Part shown: positions 49,443 through 58,650 of the stretch, piece by piece
Position numbering within the stretch: the stretch's first letter is position 1
How the letters are laid out: each line of letters begins with the position of its first letter
Source: Pseudomonas fluorescens
GTDB taxonomy: Bacteria; Pseudomonadota; Gammaproteobacteria; Pseudomonadales; Pseudomonadaceae
Assembly: GCF_902497625.1 (NCBI RefSeq)
Contig: NZ_CABVGX010000030.1
Location: forward strand, 1 to 64,000
Reading direction: 5' to 3'
Length of the DNA: 64,000 bases
Position numbers and translations under genes: made by a program
Notes under the pieces: model-generated
What the model was told of the DNA's origin: nothing
Databases searched by the model: none
The model's input: only the letters and a program-made list of their open reading frames with translations

Positions 49443-49599
49443 GAGGGAATTCCAGGCGGGTCAAACTGAGGGGAATGCTACCGGAAAAGACTCTTCCAGG
49501 CACTCGCTATCAAGTTTTGAAGGAAGCTTCCGATATCCAACAGGTATGCCGTAAACATCTGTATCGGTCTTTTTGTTGTAGAAGCCAGTGGAGCCTCCC

Positions 49600-50508
49600 G
49601 TGCGCCAGCGTTATTTAGCCTTGCTCAGTGTGTTTGCCAGCCTTCCCGCGATGGCGCTCACTTTCCAGACTCGCCTGGAGAGCATTGAGTGGACGGTCGA
49701 AGGGGACAAGTTCGAATGCCGTCTCACGCAACCGATTACTGATTTCGGTTCCGGCGAGTTCGTGCGCCGGGCCGGCGAGCAGGCGATATTTCGTTTGACA
49801 GCTTATAACGCGATCATCGGCGGTGGTTCGGCAACCTTGCTGGCGGCAGCCGCACCGTGGCAACCGGGGCGCGGCGACATCAATCTCGGTTCGGTACAGA
49901 TCGGCAGCGGTAACGTGCTGTTTAACACTTCGCAGGTGCAGGCGGGCCGGTTGATCAGTGGTTTGATGGATGGACGCAGCCCGGTCATACGGCGCGCATC
50001 GGGTGACGGCCGGGTATCGGAAGTGCGCCTGTTGCCGGTCAAGTTCAACAAAGCATTCAACGACTACCAGAGTTGCGTGGCCAAATTGCTGCCGAAGAAT
50101 TTCGAGCAGGTCAAACAGGCGCAGATCGGCTTCCCTGGCGAGGGCAATGACCTCGACGCGCAGGCCAAGGCGCAACTGCAAGTGATGCTGGAGTTCATGA
50201 AGGCTGATCCGACTGTCAACCACGTCGAGCTCGACGGTCACTCCGACAATAGCGGCAATCGCCTGACCAATCGCGACCTTTCGCGGCGGCGGGCGCTGGC
50301 GGTTGTGGACTTCTTGAAGGCCAATGGCATTCAGGAATCACAGATCACCATGCGTTTCCACGGCGAGCGATATCCGCTGGTGCCTAACACCAATTCCGCC
50401 AACCGGGCGAAAAACCGGCGGGTCAACGTGCATCTGGCGCGAGTCGCTCCCGCCGAGCCCGCAGCCCCGCAAACCACCGCATCGGCGAGTGCCGCGAAGA
50501 CATCCTGA
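49600..50508 (+). CDS. motY: Flagellar stator-associated protein MotY
   Basis: 302 residues. A signal peptide (about 1-20, ending AMA) precedes the MotY N-terminal domain and an OmpA-like peptidoglycan-binding domain (VELDGHSDNSGN near 210, NRAKNRRVNVHL). It forms part of the T ring that anchors MotAB/MotCD stators. The start is a GTG at 49600 with GGAG six bases upstream; the GTG at 49588 would add four residues. Confidence 0.92.
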   Translation: MRQRYLALLSVFASLPAMALTFQTRLESIEWTVEGDKFECRLTQPITDFGSGEFVRRAGEQAIFRLTAYNAIIGGGSATLLAAAAPWQPGRGDINLGSVQIGSGNVLFNTSQVQAGRLISGLMDGRSPVIRRASGDGRVSEVRLLPVKFNKAFNDYQSCVAKLLPKNFEQVKQAQIGFPGEGNDLDAQAKAQLQVMLEFMKADPTVNHVELDGHSDNSGNRLTNRDLSRRRALAVVDFLKANGIQESQITMRFHGERYPLVPNTNSANRAKNRRVNVHLARVAPAEPAAPQTTASASAAKTS

Positions 50509-50637
50509 CTGACCGGTCATCGTCGCGCAATCGACACGCTCTGTCGCTTCGTCGTCATAAGCTGTCGCGCCTCTGTAAATTATTCTGCATGACCGGTAGA
50601 CTTGACGGCTTTCCGTAGAACCCCGTGGAGTGATGGC

Positions 50638-51855
50638 ATGGCGGACGTAAACAAGGTCGTTCTGGCGTATTCCGGCGGCCTGGACACTTCGGTGATCCTC
50701 AAGTGGCTGCAGGATACTTATAACTGTGAAGTGGTGACCTTCACCGCTGATCTCGGGCAGGGCGAGGAGGTCGAACCGGCCCGCGCCAAGGCTCAGGCCA
50801 TGGGCGTCAAAGAAATCTACATCGACGACTTGCGCGAAGAATTCGTCCGCGATTTCGTGTTCCCGATGTTCCGCGCCAACACCGTCTACGAAGGTGAGTA
50901 CCTGCTGGGTACTTCCATCGCTCGCCCGTTGATTGCCAAACGCTTGATCGAAATCGCCAATGAAACCGGCGCTGACGCCATTTCCCACGGCGCAACCGGC
51001 AAAGGCAACGACCAGGTACGTTTCGAGCTGGGCGCCTACGCGCTGAAACCGGGCGTGAAAGTCATTGCGCCGTGGCGCGAATGGGACCTTCTGTCCCGTG
51101 AAAAGCTCATGGATTACGCCGAAAAGCATGCGATCCCGATCGAGCGTCACGGCAAGAAAAAATCTCCGTACTCGATGGATGCCAACCTGCTGCACATCTC
51201 CTATGAGGGCGGCGTGCTGGAAGACACCTGGACCGAGCACGAAGAGGACATGTGGAAATGGACCGTCTCCCCGGAGAACGCTCCTGATCAGGCGCAATAC
51301 CTGGAGCTGACCTACCGCAATGGCGACATCGTCGCGCTGGACGGCGTCGAAATGACCCCGGCCACTGTGCTGGCGACCCTGAACCGCATCGGTGGCGAAC
51401 ACGGTATCGGCCGTCTCGACATCGTCGAAAACCGTTACGTGGGCATGAAGTCCCGTGGTTGTTACGAAACGCCGGGCGGTACGATCATGCTGCGCGCTCA
51501 CCGTGCGATCGAATCGATCACACTGGACCGTGAAGTGGCCCACCTCAAAGACGAGCTGATGCCGAAGTACGCCAGCCTGATCTACACCGGTTACTGGTGG
51601 AGTCCTGAACGTCTGATGTTGCAACAGATGATCGATGCGTCCCAGGCCCACGTGAACGGCGTCGTGCGCCTGAAGCTGTACAAGGGCAACGTAATCGTTA
51701 CTGGCCGCAAGTCGGACGAATCGCTGTTCGATGCCAACATCGCAACGTTTGAAGAAGACGGTGGTGCTTATAACCAGGCAGACGCTGCGGGTTTCATCAA
51801 GCTCAACGCCTTGCGCATGCGTATTGCTGCCAACAAGGGCCGGAAGTTGTTCTGA
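50638..51855 (+). CDS. argG: Argininosuccinate synthase ArgG
   Basis: 405 residues. It condenses citrulline and aspartate with ATP. The PP-loop [11 protein letters not shown] is at the N terminus, and [13 protein letters not shown] is a family signature. The ATG at 50638 has GGAGTGATG upstream. It follows motY by 129 bases. Together with argF in this window it covers two of the last steps of arginine synthesis. Confidence 0.97.
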   Translation: MADVNKVVLAYSGGLDTSVILKWLQDTYNCEVVTFTADLGQGEEVEPARAKAQAMGVKEIYIDDLREEFVRDFVFPMFRANTVYEGEYLLGTSIARPLIAKRLIEIANETGADAISHGATGKGNDQVRFELGAYALKPGVKVIAPWREWDLLSREKLMDYAEKHAIPIERHGKKKSPYSMDANLLHISYEGGVLEDTWTEHEEDMWKWTVSPENAPDQAQYLELTYRNGDIVALDGVEMTPATVLATLNRIGGEHGIGRLDIVENRYVGMKSRGCYETPGGTIMLRAHRAIESITLDREVAHLKDELMPKYASLIYTGYWWSPERLMLQQMIDASQAHVNGVVRLKLYKGNVIVTGRKSDESLFDANIATFEEDGGAYNQADAAGFIKLNALRMRIAANKGRKLF

Positions 51856-51875
51856 AACAAGTGATGGCGTGACGG

Positions 51876-51909
51876 ATATGTGGCCTGGATCTCGGATCCG
51901 GCCACATAT
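51876..51909 (+). terminator. Terminator-like hairpin after argG
   Basis: Ten perfect pairs, ATATGTGGCC with GGCCACATAT, enclose GGATC/GATCC. The stem is strong; only a short TTTGA follows, so it may be a weak terminator. Confidence 0.6.
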
Positions 51910-51961
51910 TTGAGAATAGGGATGGTGGTGCTGACAGTGCATGGATCATTCTTGTTGTTTT

Positions 51962-52684
51962 TCAAACTTCTTCCGATTGCTTTCTTACTGGTCGTTCTGG
52001 TGCCTGCAACGCCTCCTTTTTACTCGTCAATGGCCAGGTCTCAGCTATCACTGTCACTTCACGCGAAATCACGTTGTAGGCGACGCAAAACATCGAATTA
52101 CAGTGCTTTTTTGCATTTTCAGTAAACTTCGGTGCACATGACCTCAGTGATTTTTCCGGATCACGGCCCGTTATGAACAAGACAAGCCGTGGCGCATCAC
52201 TCCTCTCGCACGGATGTCTTTCGCAAAGATCGCGCATGTCGATCTTTCCATTCTTGCCTCGTGTGTCGAAAATTTGCAGGTCTTCGAATGGTGCCGCAAG
52301 TCGAACCAGATTTCGCCGGCACAAGTAAGTTCGCAGTCCGGGCTGTTCTGGCGGATCTTGAGCGATGTTTGGTCGTTGTTGGCACGGTTCAACAATGGGA
52401 TTTTTCGAATTGCCATGCCCCGAGCGATCATTGTCCATGGCTTTAATAAAGTGCTTCCCTTTTACAAAGTCTGAGGGCGCGTAAAGTGAGCGATAATTAA
52501 AGTTAAGCGTGATGAAGAATAGAAAAATCAGGTAAAAAGGAAAGCTTATCAAAAACCATACGTAGGTCTGCCTCTCCTCGTCGTCGAGGAACGGTAAGGA
52601 TATGGCCGCGGAGGTTTCAGACAGTGTCGCGAATATTGCAATGACTGTCATGGGGTTGGTGATCGTTTTTTTGAATTTTCTCAT
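51962..52684 (-). CDS. Uncharacterised membrane protein
   Basis: 240 residues. The first 70 contain two strongly hydrophobic helices (about 10-28 and 43-60) in a sequence (NPMTVIAIFATLSETS, then LNFNYRSLYAPSDF) that recurs, from memory, in unrelated bacterial membrane proteins of unknown role. The remaining 170 residues are polar and cysteine-containing with no recognised domain. The codons are AT-richer than the neighbours, and the gene is flanked by about 440 bases of AT-rich DNA, so recent gain is likely. No ribosome site is clear before the ATG at 52684. Confidence 0.6.
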   Translation of the reverse strand: MRKFKKTITNPMTVIAIFATLSETSAAISLPFLDDEERQTYVWFLISFPFYLIFLFFITLNFNYRSLYAPSDFVKGKHFIKAMDNDRSGHGNSKNPIVEPCQQRPNIAQDPPEQPGLRTYLCRRNLVRLAAPFEDLQIFDTRGKNGKIDMRDLCERHPCERSDAPRLVLFITGRDPEKSLRSCAPKFTENAKKHCNSMFCVAYNVISREVTVIAETWPLTSKKEALQAPERPVRKQSEEV

Positions 52685-53119
52685 CTGTTGTACTCATGGG
52701 TAAGATTGTTTTCTCGGTGGTTTGGCTGATTGGGTAGGGGTTGATGTTTTATATACTAACTTGTTTCTGTTTTTGCGGTATAAGGTTGTAGTTTTTCTGG
52801 TCTGTCCCGGACCGTCTGAGTTGGCTCAGGTCGTTTGCTATTAACAACTCCCTCCAGTGTGCAGTGCCTGAAGATTATCGGAAATAATTATTTATTTTAA
52901 TTAGTATATTAATATCTGCGTCTTAATTATTGGAAACATGAAGTAATCACTATTATTTTTGGATCAGGGTGCTTGTAGATTTCCTGTAGGAAGTTTCTGA
53001 GATATTAGTAGGAAGTGTCTTTGGTTGTGGGTGACTGGGGGAGGCGGCATGCCACGGATGAAACGACTAGGCTATTGTGCGGGCTCTAAAAAATCGAACA
53101 GCGAAAATTGGACTTGCCC
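52685..53119. other. AT-rich intergenic region
   Basis: A 435-base stretch clearly richer in A and T than its neighbours (for example TATTTATTTTAATTAGTATA near 52890). No coding frame of length is visible. It must hold divergent promoters for the membrane protein and the response regulator. It may be the edge of an insertion. Confidence 0.5.
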
Positions 53120-53746
53120 ATGAATAGAGTGCTGATCGTGGATGATCACCCTGTCATTCGTCTTGCGGTACGAATGCTGATGGAGCGTCATGGCTACGAA
53201 GTCATTGCAGAAACAGACAACGGTATCGACGCGCTGCAACTTGCCCGGGAACATATGCCGGACATTGTCATACTGGATATTGGGATACCGAAGCTCGACG
53301 GGCTGGAAGTCATAGCGCGTCTGTCATCTGCAGCCATGCCCGTGAAGGTCCTGATATTGACATCTCAGTCCCCAGGACATTTCTCAATGCGTTGCATGCA
53401 GTCCGGCGCCGCTGGATATGTTTGCAAACAGCAGGATCTTACCGAGTTGCTTAGTGCGATCAAGGCGGTTCTTTCAGGCTACAGTTATTTCCCAAATCAA
53501 GCCTTGCACACGGTGCGTTCCAGTTTGGGGAATGCCAGCGAGGCCGATATGGTAGATCGTCTCTCGGGCCGAGAGATGATGGTGTTGCAACAGCTGGCTC
53601 GAGGCAAGACCAACAAGGAGATCGCCGATGGAATGTTTCTCAGTAATAAAACCGTTAGCACCTACAAAACCCGGCTGCTGCTGAAACTGAATGCACGATC
53701 ACTGGTTGATCTGATTGAACTGGCCCAGCGTAACGGGCTGGTCTAG
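53120..53746 (+). CDS. NarL/FixJ-type response regulator (BvgA/EvgA-like)
   Basis: 208 residues. The receiver spans 1-120 (DDHP near residue 9-12, phospho-acceptor in VILDIGIPKLDG), and the LuxR-type helix-turn-helix 145-205 (LSGREMMVLQQLARGKTNKEIAD). The composition GAAGYVCKQQDLTELLSAIK is typical of BvgA/EvgA regulators. No kinase gene is adjacent. The ATG at 53120 is preferred over a TTG at 53108. It is transcribed toward a terminator-like repeat near 53800. Confidence 0.88.
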   Translation: MNRVLIVDDHPVIRLAVRMLMERHGYEVIAETDNGIDALQLAREHMPDIVILDIGIPKLDGLEVIARLSSAAMPVKVLILTSQSPGHFSMRCMQSGAAGYVCKQQDLTELLSAIKAVLSGYSYFPNQALHTVRSSLGNASEADMVDRLSGREMMVLQQLARGKTNKEIADGMFLSNKTVSTYKTRLLLKLNARSLVDLIELAQRNGLV

Positions 53747-53796
53747 CCCGCGTTGAATGGAAGCGGCGGGGAGCCTGTGTAGCTTTTGTATCCGAT

Positions 53797-53825
53797 AAAA
53801 AAGCCTCCATTGCGGGAGGCCTTCA
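53797..53825 (-). terminator. Terminator between the response regulator and PA3496-type gene
   Basis: GCCTCC…GGAGGC with an A-run on the plus strand, giving a T-run on the minus strand. It ends the PA3496-type gene and perhaps the plus-strand regulator. Confidence 0.8.
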
Positions 53826-53829
53826 GGTA

Positions 53830-54003
53830 TTACAGATCAAAATCGTAATCGGCCAATTGCTTCTGCAATCGACGCTCCTCCAACAGGTTATCAATGGTGC
53901 GGCGTTTGCTCAGGTTGGTCTTCGCCACTTCCACCGGCGGTTCATCGTTGTTCGGCTCTGAGAAGTCTTCTACTGCATCCAGCGGCTCTTTATCAGTACT
54001 CAT
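53830..54003 (-). CDS. PA3496-family small protein
   Basis: 57 residues, too short for the usual cutoffs: it begins MSTDKEPLDAVEDFSE and ends KQLADYDFDL. It is acidic, with a basic middle (NLSKRRTIDNLLEERRLQKQ). The sequence matches, from memory, the PA3496 family annotated as putative envelope-integrity proteins, next to nth in P. aeruginosa too. No signal or membrane helix is present. It follows nth by 105 bases on the same strand. Confidence 0.8.
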   Translation of the reverse strand: MSTDKEPLDAVEDFSEPNNDEPPVEVAKTNLSKRRTIDNLLEERRLQKQLADYDFDL

Positions 54004-54108
54004 CAGGCTACTCCAGGCTAAGATTGCCTTGGGGCTCCTTATATCGACAATTTTCCGGCGGGTACAAAAGATTTTTTCAATCGATCAGATACAAAAACAA
54101 GGGGCGTC

Positions 54109-54747
54109 TCAATCGTCTGAGGTTTTGTGCTTATACTCGCACAGGTCTTCGATCCGGCAACTGCCACACCGGGGCCTGCGGGCCAGGCATACGTAGCGTC
54201 CGTGGAGGATCAGCCAATGATGCGCGTCGAGCAGGTATTGTCTGGGTACAAATTTCATCAACTTTTGTTCAACCTCGACCACGTTCTTGCCTGGAGCAAT
54301 GCCGGTGCGGTTGCTTACCCTGAAAATATGCGTGTCTACGGCCATCGTCAGCTGGCGAAAAGCAGTGTTGAGAACAACGTTTGCGGTTTTGCGGCCGACA
54401 CCCGGGAGCGCCTCCAACGCCTCTCGGGTCTGTGGTACTTCGCCTGCGTGATGCTCCAACAACAGGCGACAGGTTTCGATCACGTTCCTGGCTTTGCTGT
54501 TAAACAGGCCAATTGTCTTGATGTATTCCGATAAGCCCTCGACGCCTAGTGCATAAATGGTCTGCGGTGTATTGGCCACCGGATAAAGCCTGGAGGTGGC
54601 TTTGTTGACGCCGACGTCTGTCGACTGCGCTGACAGGATGACGGCGATCAGCAGTTCGAAGGGCGAGGAATACGCCAGTTCGGTTTTCGGTTCCGGGTTG
54701 TCTTCATGCAACCTGCGAAATATTTCCTGACGTTTTGCGGCATTCAT
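54109..54747 (-). CDS. nth: Endonuclease III
   Basis: 212 residues, DNA glycosylase/AP lyase for oxidised pyrimidines. The helix-hairpin-helix LPGVGRKTA carries Lys120, the catalytic Asp138 is in VDTHIFRV, and the C-terminal CX6CX2CX5C [4Fe-4S] loop is intact. It overlaps rnfE by four bases as the last gene of the rnf operon, an old association in proteobacteria. Confidence 0.96.
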   Translation of the reverse strand: MNAAKRQEIFRRLHEDNPEPKTELAYSSPFELLIAVILSAQSTDVGVNKATSRLYPVANTPQTIYALGVEGLSEYIKTIGLFNSKARNVIETCRLLLEHHAGEVPQTREALEALPGVGRKTANVVLNTAFRQLTMAVDTHIFRVSNRTGIAPGKNVVEVEQKLMKFVPRQYLLDAHHWLILHGRYVCLARRPRCGSCRIEDLCEYKHKTSDD

Positions 54748-55283
54748 GGCGGATCAATTTTTCCTAAGTTTTGTTTATTGCCGGCATGCGTTGGCTGCCA
54801 GGCCTGCCAGGCGGCGAGCAGCAGGCCGAGCAGGATGAAGCCGCCAGGTGCCAAAGTCGCCAGACGCCAGCCACTGCTGCCCAGGAACATTCGCAACGCG
54901 GCCAGGCCCAGCATCAACACGCCGAACTGGAGGCTCAAGCGCAGACGATCACGTACGGCGTTATGGAAAAAACCGGTGTGATCCAAAACAACGCATTGCA
55001 ACGCAATCAGCCCTGCATAAATGCCCATTGGCTGATGCCATTGAAGCGACCAGGCTTGCGTGGCAATTTCTGCACAACTGGTCAGGGTCGCTGCCAGAAG
55101 GATACCCCCCGGCAAGTGCGCTTGCGGAACCAGCCGATGGCGCAACAGCGTCATGCCCGCTCCATAGGCACTGATCACGACGATGAACATCAGCCAGACT
55201 CCCAGGGCGCTTGCGAAGAAGCCGGTTGCGCCGATCAGAGGCGTAAGCATCAAGCAACTTTGTAGCGCGCCGGGCTTATTCAT
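54744..55283 (-). CDS. rnfE: RnfE-like electron transport complex subunit (degenerate)
   Basis: 179 residues, shorter than the usual 220-230. Six hydrophobic segments remain. The conserved LGLCP loop of RnfE/RsxE reads LMLTP (Thr14), so the first cluster cysteine is lost; the second, Cys97 in ALQCVVL, is kept. In canonical complexes RnfA and RnfE share an Fe-S cluster through four such cysteines. It overlaps rnfG and nth. Confidence 0.85.
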   Translation of the reverse strand: MNKPGALQSCLMLTPLIGATGFFASALGVWLMFIVVISAYGAGMTLLRHRLVPQAHLPGGILLAATLTSCAEIATQAWSLQWHQPMGIYAGLIALQCVVLDHTGFFHNAVRDRLRLSLQFGVLMLGLAALRMFLGSSGWRLATLAPGGFILLGLLLAAWQAWQPTHAGNKQNLGKIDPP

Positions 55284-55887
55284 GGGGACTGTTCCCGGTC
55301 AGCATTTGTGAATGCGCGTCGAAATATTTCAACGCGTCATGGACCGCATTGATCACTGCTCTTGAAGTGATGGTCGCGCCAGCGATCTGATCAAATTGCC
55401 CCTGATCCTTCCTCAACGCCCAGGCATTGTCAGGCGATCCGGTACGGGACTTGCCCGTGAAACCTTGAAGCCAGGCATTGGGCCAATCGGCGATTCGGGC
55501 CCCGAGCCCCTGGGTTTCCGATTGCGAGAGCGTTTTCACCCCCAGTAGCTTCCCGTGAGTGTCAATCGCGATCATCAATACGATGGCGCCTGCGTAACCG
55601 ATCGTCTCGCTTTGCAGTAACACGGCGCTGGGTTGGCCGCCCTTGGTGGCCAGATATCCAGCCAACAACCTGCTATGGGTCAAAACGCTGCTGGCAGGTT
55701 GTAGTGGCTGCTGCAGCGGATCGTTGTCGTAACTGTCTGCCGGCAGCAGGTCCAGGAGGTTTCGGCGGTCAATCAACCGTTGCTCGGCAGCAATGTGCGG
55801 CGTGCTGGTGTAGTAAACCAGATAAGTCGCGCCCGCTCCCGTCATAGCCAACAACAGCAGAATGATCACGCTCGATGTGCGGTTCAT
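55276..55887 (-). CDS. rnfG: RnfG-like electron transport complex subunit
   Basis: 203 residues: an N-terminal membrane helix (6-26) and a periplasmic FMN-binding domain. The FMN-attachment motif reads DQIAGATITSRAV, with the acceptor threonine (about 172) kept although the preceding S/T is Ala. It overlaps rnfE and rnfD. It would carry a covalent FMN in the electron path. Confidence 0.88.
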   Translation of the reverse strand: MNRTSSVIILLLLAMTGAGATYLVYYTSTPHIAAEQRLIDRRNLLDLLPADSYDNDPLQQPLQPASSVLTHSRLLAGYLATKGGQPSAVLLQSETIGYAGAIVLMIAIDTHGKLLGVKTLSQSETQGLGARIADWPNAWLQGFTGKSRTGSPDNAWALRKDQGQFDQIAGATITSRAVINAVHDALKYFDAHSQMLTGNSPHE

Positions 55888-56873
55888 GGTGCCAATCGCT
55901 CCGCTCTGGAGGCGACCATTCGCTCCAGCGTCGGTACGCCCAGATTCATCAACAGGACCGCAAATGCCAGGCCGTCTGGATAGCCGCCCCAGGTGCGGAT
56001 CAGGTAAGTGAGCAACCCCACACCGACGCCGAACATCAGTCGTGCGCCGGGGCTTTTGGCGCCGGACACCGGTTCCGTGACAATGAAAAAGGCGCCGACC
56101 ATGGTCGCACCGGTGAGCAGATGAAACAGAGGCGAGCCGTGGGAGTCCGAGCCCGAACCGTTCCAGCACAGCAGACTGATGATAAAAAGGCTGGCGAGCA
56201 TGCCGACCGGCGCGTGCCAGGTGAATATTCGTTGCTGCAGGAGAAAAGCGCCCCCCGCGAGGAAAGCCAGGTTGACCCACTCCATGCCGCGCCCACCGAA
56301 GGTACCGAACGCCGGATTGGCCGAAAACAGCTCTTCCATCGTCAGGCTTTTATTGATGCGCACACTGTCCAGTGCCGTGGCCTGAGCCCAGGCATCCGGT
56401 GCCCCGGTGTCGAATCCGAAAAAATGCTGCATACCACCGAGCAGGTCCATGCCGTGAACCGCCGGCCATTGAGTCATCTGCTGCGGGAACGACACCAGCA
56501 CCAATGCGTAACCCAGCATGGCCGGATTGAGCGGATTGCTGCCGACGCCGCCATAAAGGTGCTTACCCAACAGCATGGCCGATACTGCCGCGCTCACCGT
56601 CAGCCACCATGGGCAATAGGCGGGCAACGCGATCGCCAGCAGCATCGCACTGACCAAGGCACTGCCGTCCAGCAGAGAAGGCTTGAGTGGACGTCTTCGC
56701 AATTTCATCACCAGCGCTTCAATCGTCAGCGCTGAGATGGCCGCCAGCAGCAGGTTCAGCAACACCCCCCAGCCATAAAACCAGAACAGTGTCAGCAGAC
56801 CGGGGATTGCAGCCAGCAGCACCCGCTTCATGGCGTGCTGGAGACGTTGGTCTATCGATTCAAGGGGCGACAT
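55884..56873 (-). CDS. rnfD: RnfD-like electron transport complex subunit
   Basis: 329 residues with about nine membrane helices. The family motifs [18 protein letters not shown] and the flavin motif [11 protein letters not shown] are kept. It binds covalent FMN in canonical complexes and forms part of the ion-translocating core. It overlaps rnfB (14 bases) and rnfG (4 bases). There is no room for rnfC before it. Confidence 0.9.
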   Translation of the reverse strand: MSPLESIDQRLQHAMKRVLLAAIPGLLTLFWFYGWGVLLNLLLAAISALTIEALVMKLRRRPLKPSLLDGSALVSAMLLAIALPAYCPWWLTVSAAVSAMLLGKHLYGGVGSNPLNPAMLGYALVLVSFPQQMTQWPAVHGMDLLGGMQHFFGFDTGAPDAWAQATALDSVRINKSLTMEELFSANPAFGTFGGRGMEWVNLAFLAGGAFLLQQRIFTWHAPVGMLASLFIISLLCWNGSGSDSHGSPLFHLLTGATMVGAFFIVTEPVSGAKSPGARLMFGVGVGLLTYLIRTWGGYPDGLAFAVLLMNLGVPTLERMVASRAERLAP

Positions 56874-57870
56874 GGGCGTCGACCTGACGTTGCGCCTCGT
56901 TCACTGCTCTTTCCAGTGACGCGATGTGTTCAGCCGACGCACCGGCGGTGTGTGCTTTATTGAGTTCGGCGCGGCGCATGGCCAATTGAATCTTGGCCCG
57001 TTTCAGCTCGGCACTTTGCGCCGGGGCTGCAACGACGGGAGCCCGTGGCGCGGTCTTTTCCAGATCTGTCAGCACAGCTTCCGCCGCCTCGAATTGCTGT
57101 TGCAGCACGATCAATTGCGATTGCTGTTCGAAGGTCGGCGGGTGCCCAAAAGCTTTCAGCGATTTGTTCAACTGGGCGCGGCTCATCGCTACTTCAATTC
57201 TGGCTTTCTTCAGCGCCGCATCGGCATTGGCGAGCTTTTGCGCGCTCACCCGTTCGAGGGCGACTTGCACGGGATCTGCCGTCGCTGCACCGGGCGGATT
57301 TGCAGCGCGTTGCGCACGAGCCTGGCGCTCGGCGAGTCTCTGCTGTTCCTCTCGCTGGAGTCGGGCGTTGCGCTGCTCGAATCGCCGCCGCGCATGATTA
57401 CGTTTGGCAGCCCGGGCCTGTTGTTCTTCGAGATTAAACGCCAGACCGCCGACAATCGGCACCACTGTCGCCGGTTGCAATGGTCGCATCTCGATGCAAT
57501 CAACCGGGCAGGGCGCTACGCACAGATCACAACCGGTGCATTCATCAACGAGCACCGTGTGCATGAGTTTCGCTGCGCCGACGATGGCGTCTACCGGGCA
57601 GGCCTGGATGCACTTGGTGCAGCCGATGCACTCTGCTTCACGGATGTAGGCCAGTTGCGCCGGGGCCGAGCCGCGGCTGACGTCCAGTTCAAGCACCGGC
57701 ACTTTCAGCAGCTCAGCCAGTGCCGAGAGGGTTTCGCGACCACCGGGCGGGCACTTGTTGATCGGTTCGCCGTTGGCGATGCCTTCGGCGTAGGGCTTGC
57801 AGCCGGGATGCCCGCACTTGCCGCATTGGGTCTGCGGCAGCAGTGCGTCGATGCGTTGAATCAGACTCAT
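56860..57870 (-). CDS. rnfB: RnfB-like ferredoxin subunit with RnfC-type tail
   Basis: 336 residues, far longer than the usual 190. It starts directly at [20 protein letters not shown], so the N-terminal membrane helix of RnfB is absent. Residues 16-40 hold the four-cysteine cluster and 81-125 two [4Fe-4S] motifs (CIGCTKC, CTGCDLC). After about 145 comes a helical basic tail ([15 protein letters not shown], then two repeats [10 protein letters not shown] and [10 protein letters not shown]), which resembles the tail of RnfC. I infer an in-frame fusion that removed the rnfC catalytic core. Confidence 0.85.
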   Translation of the reverse strand: MSLIQRIDALLPQTQCGKCGHPGCKPYAEGIANGEPINKCPPGGRETLSALAELLKVPVLELDVSRGSAPAQLAYIREAECIGCTKCIQACPVDAIVGAAKLMHTVLVDECTGCDLCVAPCPVDCIEMRPLQPATVVPIVGGLAFNLEEQQARAAKRNHARRRFEQRNARLQREEQQRLAERQARAQRAANPPGAATADPVQVALERVSAQKLANADAALKKARIEVAMSRAQLNKSLKAFGHPPTFEQQSQLIVLQQQFEAAEAVLTDLEKTAPRAPVVAAPAQSAELKRAKIQLAMRRAELNKAHTAGASAEHIASLERAVNEAQRQVDAHVAP

Positions 57871-58436
57871 GTTTTGATCAGCCCGCTGAATCCGAGAAAA
57901 GCCACTGCGATCAGTCCGGCGCCGATCAGATCGATCGGCAAGCCACGGAAGGGCAGGGGGACATCATTGTCGAGGGTGCGCTGACGCAAGTCGTTGAACA
58001 GAACCAGTATCAGCCAGAATCCCAGGCCGGCGCCAAGGCTCAGGGCCGTGGCGTAGAGGATGTCCTTATCTACCTGAGCGTTGAACAGTGTCACCCCGAG
58101 CACGCCGGCATTGCCCAGCAATAGCGGCCAGAGCCCCTCGAACGACCAAGCTGGAAATACCCGTGCAAGCAGCTTGAGCATGGGCGTGATCAGCAGCACA
58201 CTCAGCGGCAGCAGTACGAACAGCTTGAGCGACGTCAGCTCAAACGGTAACAGCAGCCAGTAAAAAAAAGCATGGCCAAGAAAACCGGCGATCAGCATCA
58301 GGCACGTTGTCGCAAGGCCCAATGCGTGAACCTGACGACGTTCGGCAGCCAATAGCGGGTCAGCGGCAAGCGGCCAGTGCAACACGCAGTTGTTGATCAG
58401 GGCGGCGCTGATGATCGTAAGAAGCAGTTCGGTCAT
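57867..58436 (-). CDS. rnfA: RnfA-like electron transport complex subunit (degenerate)
   Basis: 189 residues with six hydrophobic segments, first gene of the cluster. [15 protein letters not shown] replaces the usual NNFVLVKFLGLCPFM, so the cluster cysteine at about 26 is Asp, and GNAGVLGV replaces TNCAVLGV, so the second is Ala110. Family membership is clear ([20 protein letters not shown] at the C terminus), but the iron-sulfur ligands are gone. It overlaps rnfB by four bases. Confidence 0.82.
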   Translation of the reverse strand: MTELLLTIISAALINNCVLHWPLAADPLLAAERRQVHALGLATTCLMLIAGFLGHAFFYWLLLPFELTSLKLFVLLPLSVLLITPMLKLLARVFPAWSFEGLWPLLLGNAGVLGVTLFNAQVDKDILYATALSLGAGLGFWLILVLFNDLRQRTLDNDVPLPFRGLPIDLIGAGLIAVAFLGFSGLIKT

Positions 58437-58480
58437 GATCGTCCGTATGCACACAATTATTACTGGTCGCGAATGGTTCC

Positions 58481-58558
58481 GTAGGAGCTGCCAAAGGCTG
58501 CAATCTTCAGGTCTTGCTCGTTGAGATCGAAAGATCGCTGCCTTCGGCAGCTCCTACA
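58481..58558. repeat. REPIN of the GTAGGAGCTGCC type
   Basis: GTAGGAGCTGCCAAAGGCTG at 58481 and its mirror CTGCCTTCGGCAGCTCCTAC ending at 58557 form an inverted pair upstream of rnfA and downstream of metG. Confidence 0.9.
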
Positions 58559-58597
58559 CAATAAAGCCCTTCTTCAGAGATGTTTGCGCCAGATATG

Positions 58598-58634
58598 AAA
58601 AATCCCACAGTCGCATCTGGCACGACTGTGGGAT
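58598..58634 (-). terminator. Terminator after metG
   Basis: ATCCCACAGTCG (58602-58613) pairs with CGACTGTGGGAT (58623-58634), and on the minus strand the stem is followed by a T-run. It ends metG 17 bases after the stop. Confidence 0.9.
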
Positions 58635-58650
58635 CGGTGCAGCGCAGAGC

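Noticed and set aside
50338-51942. 534-residue minus-strand frame
   Set aside because: Antisense to argG and motY; the sense genes are clear.
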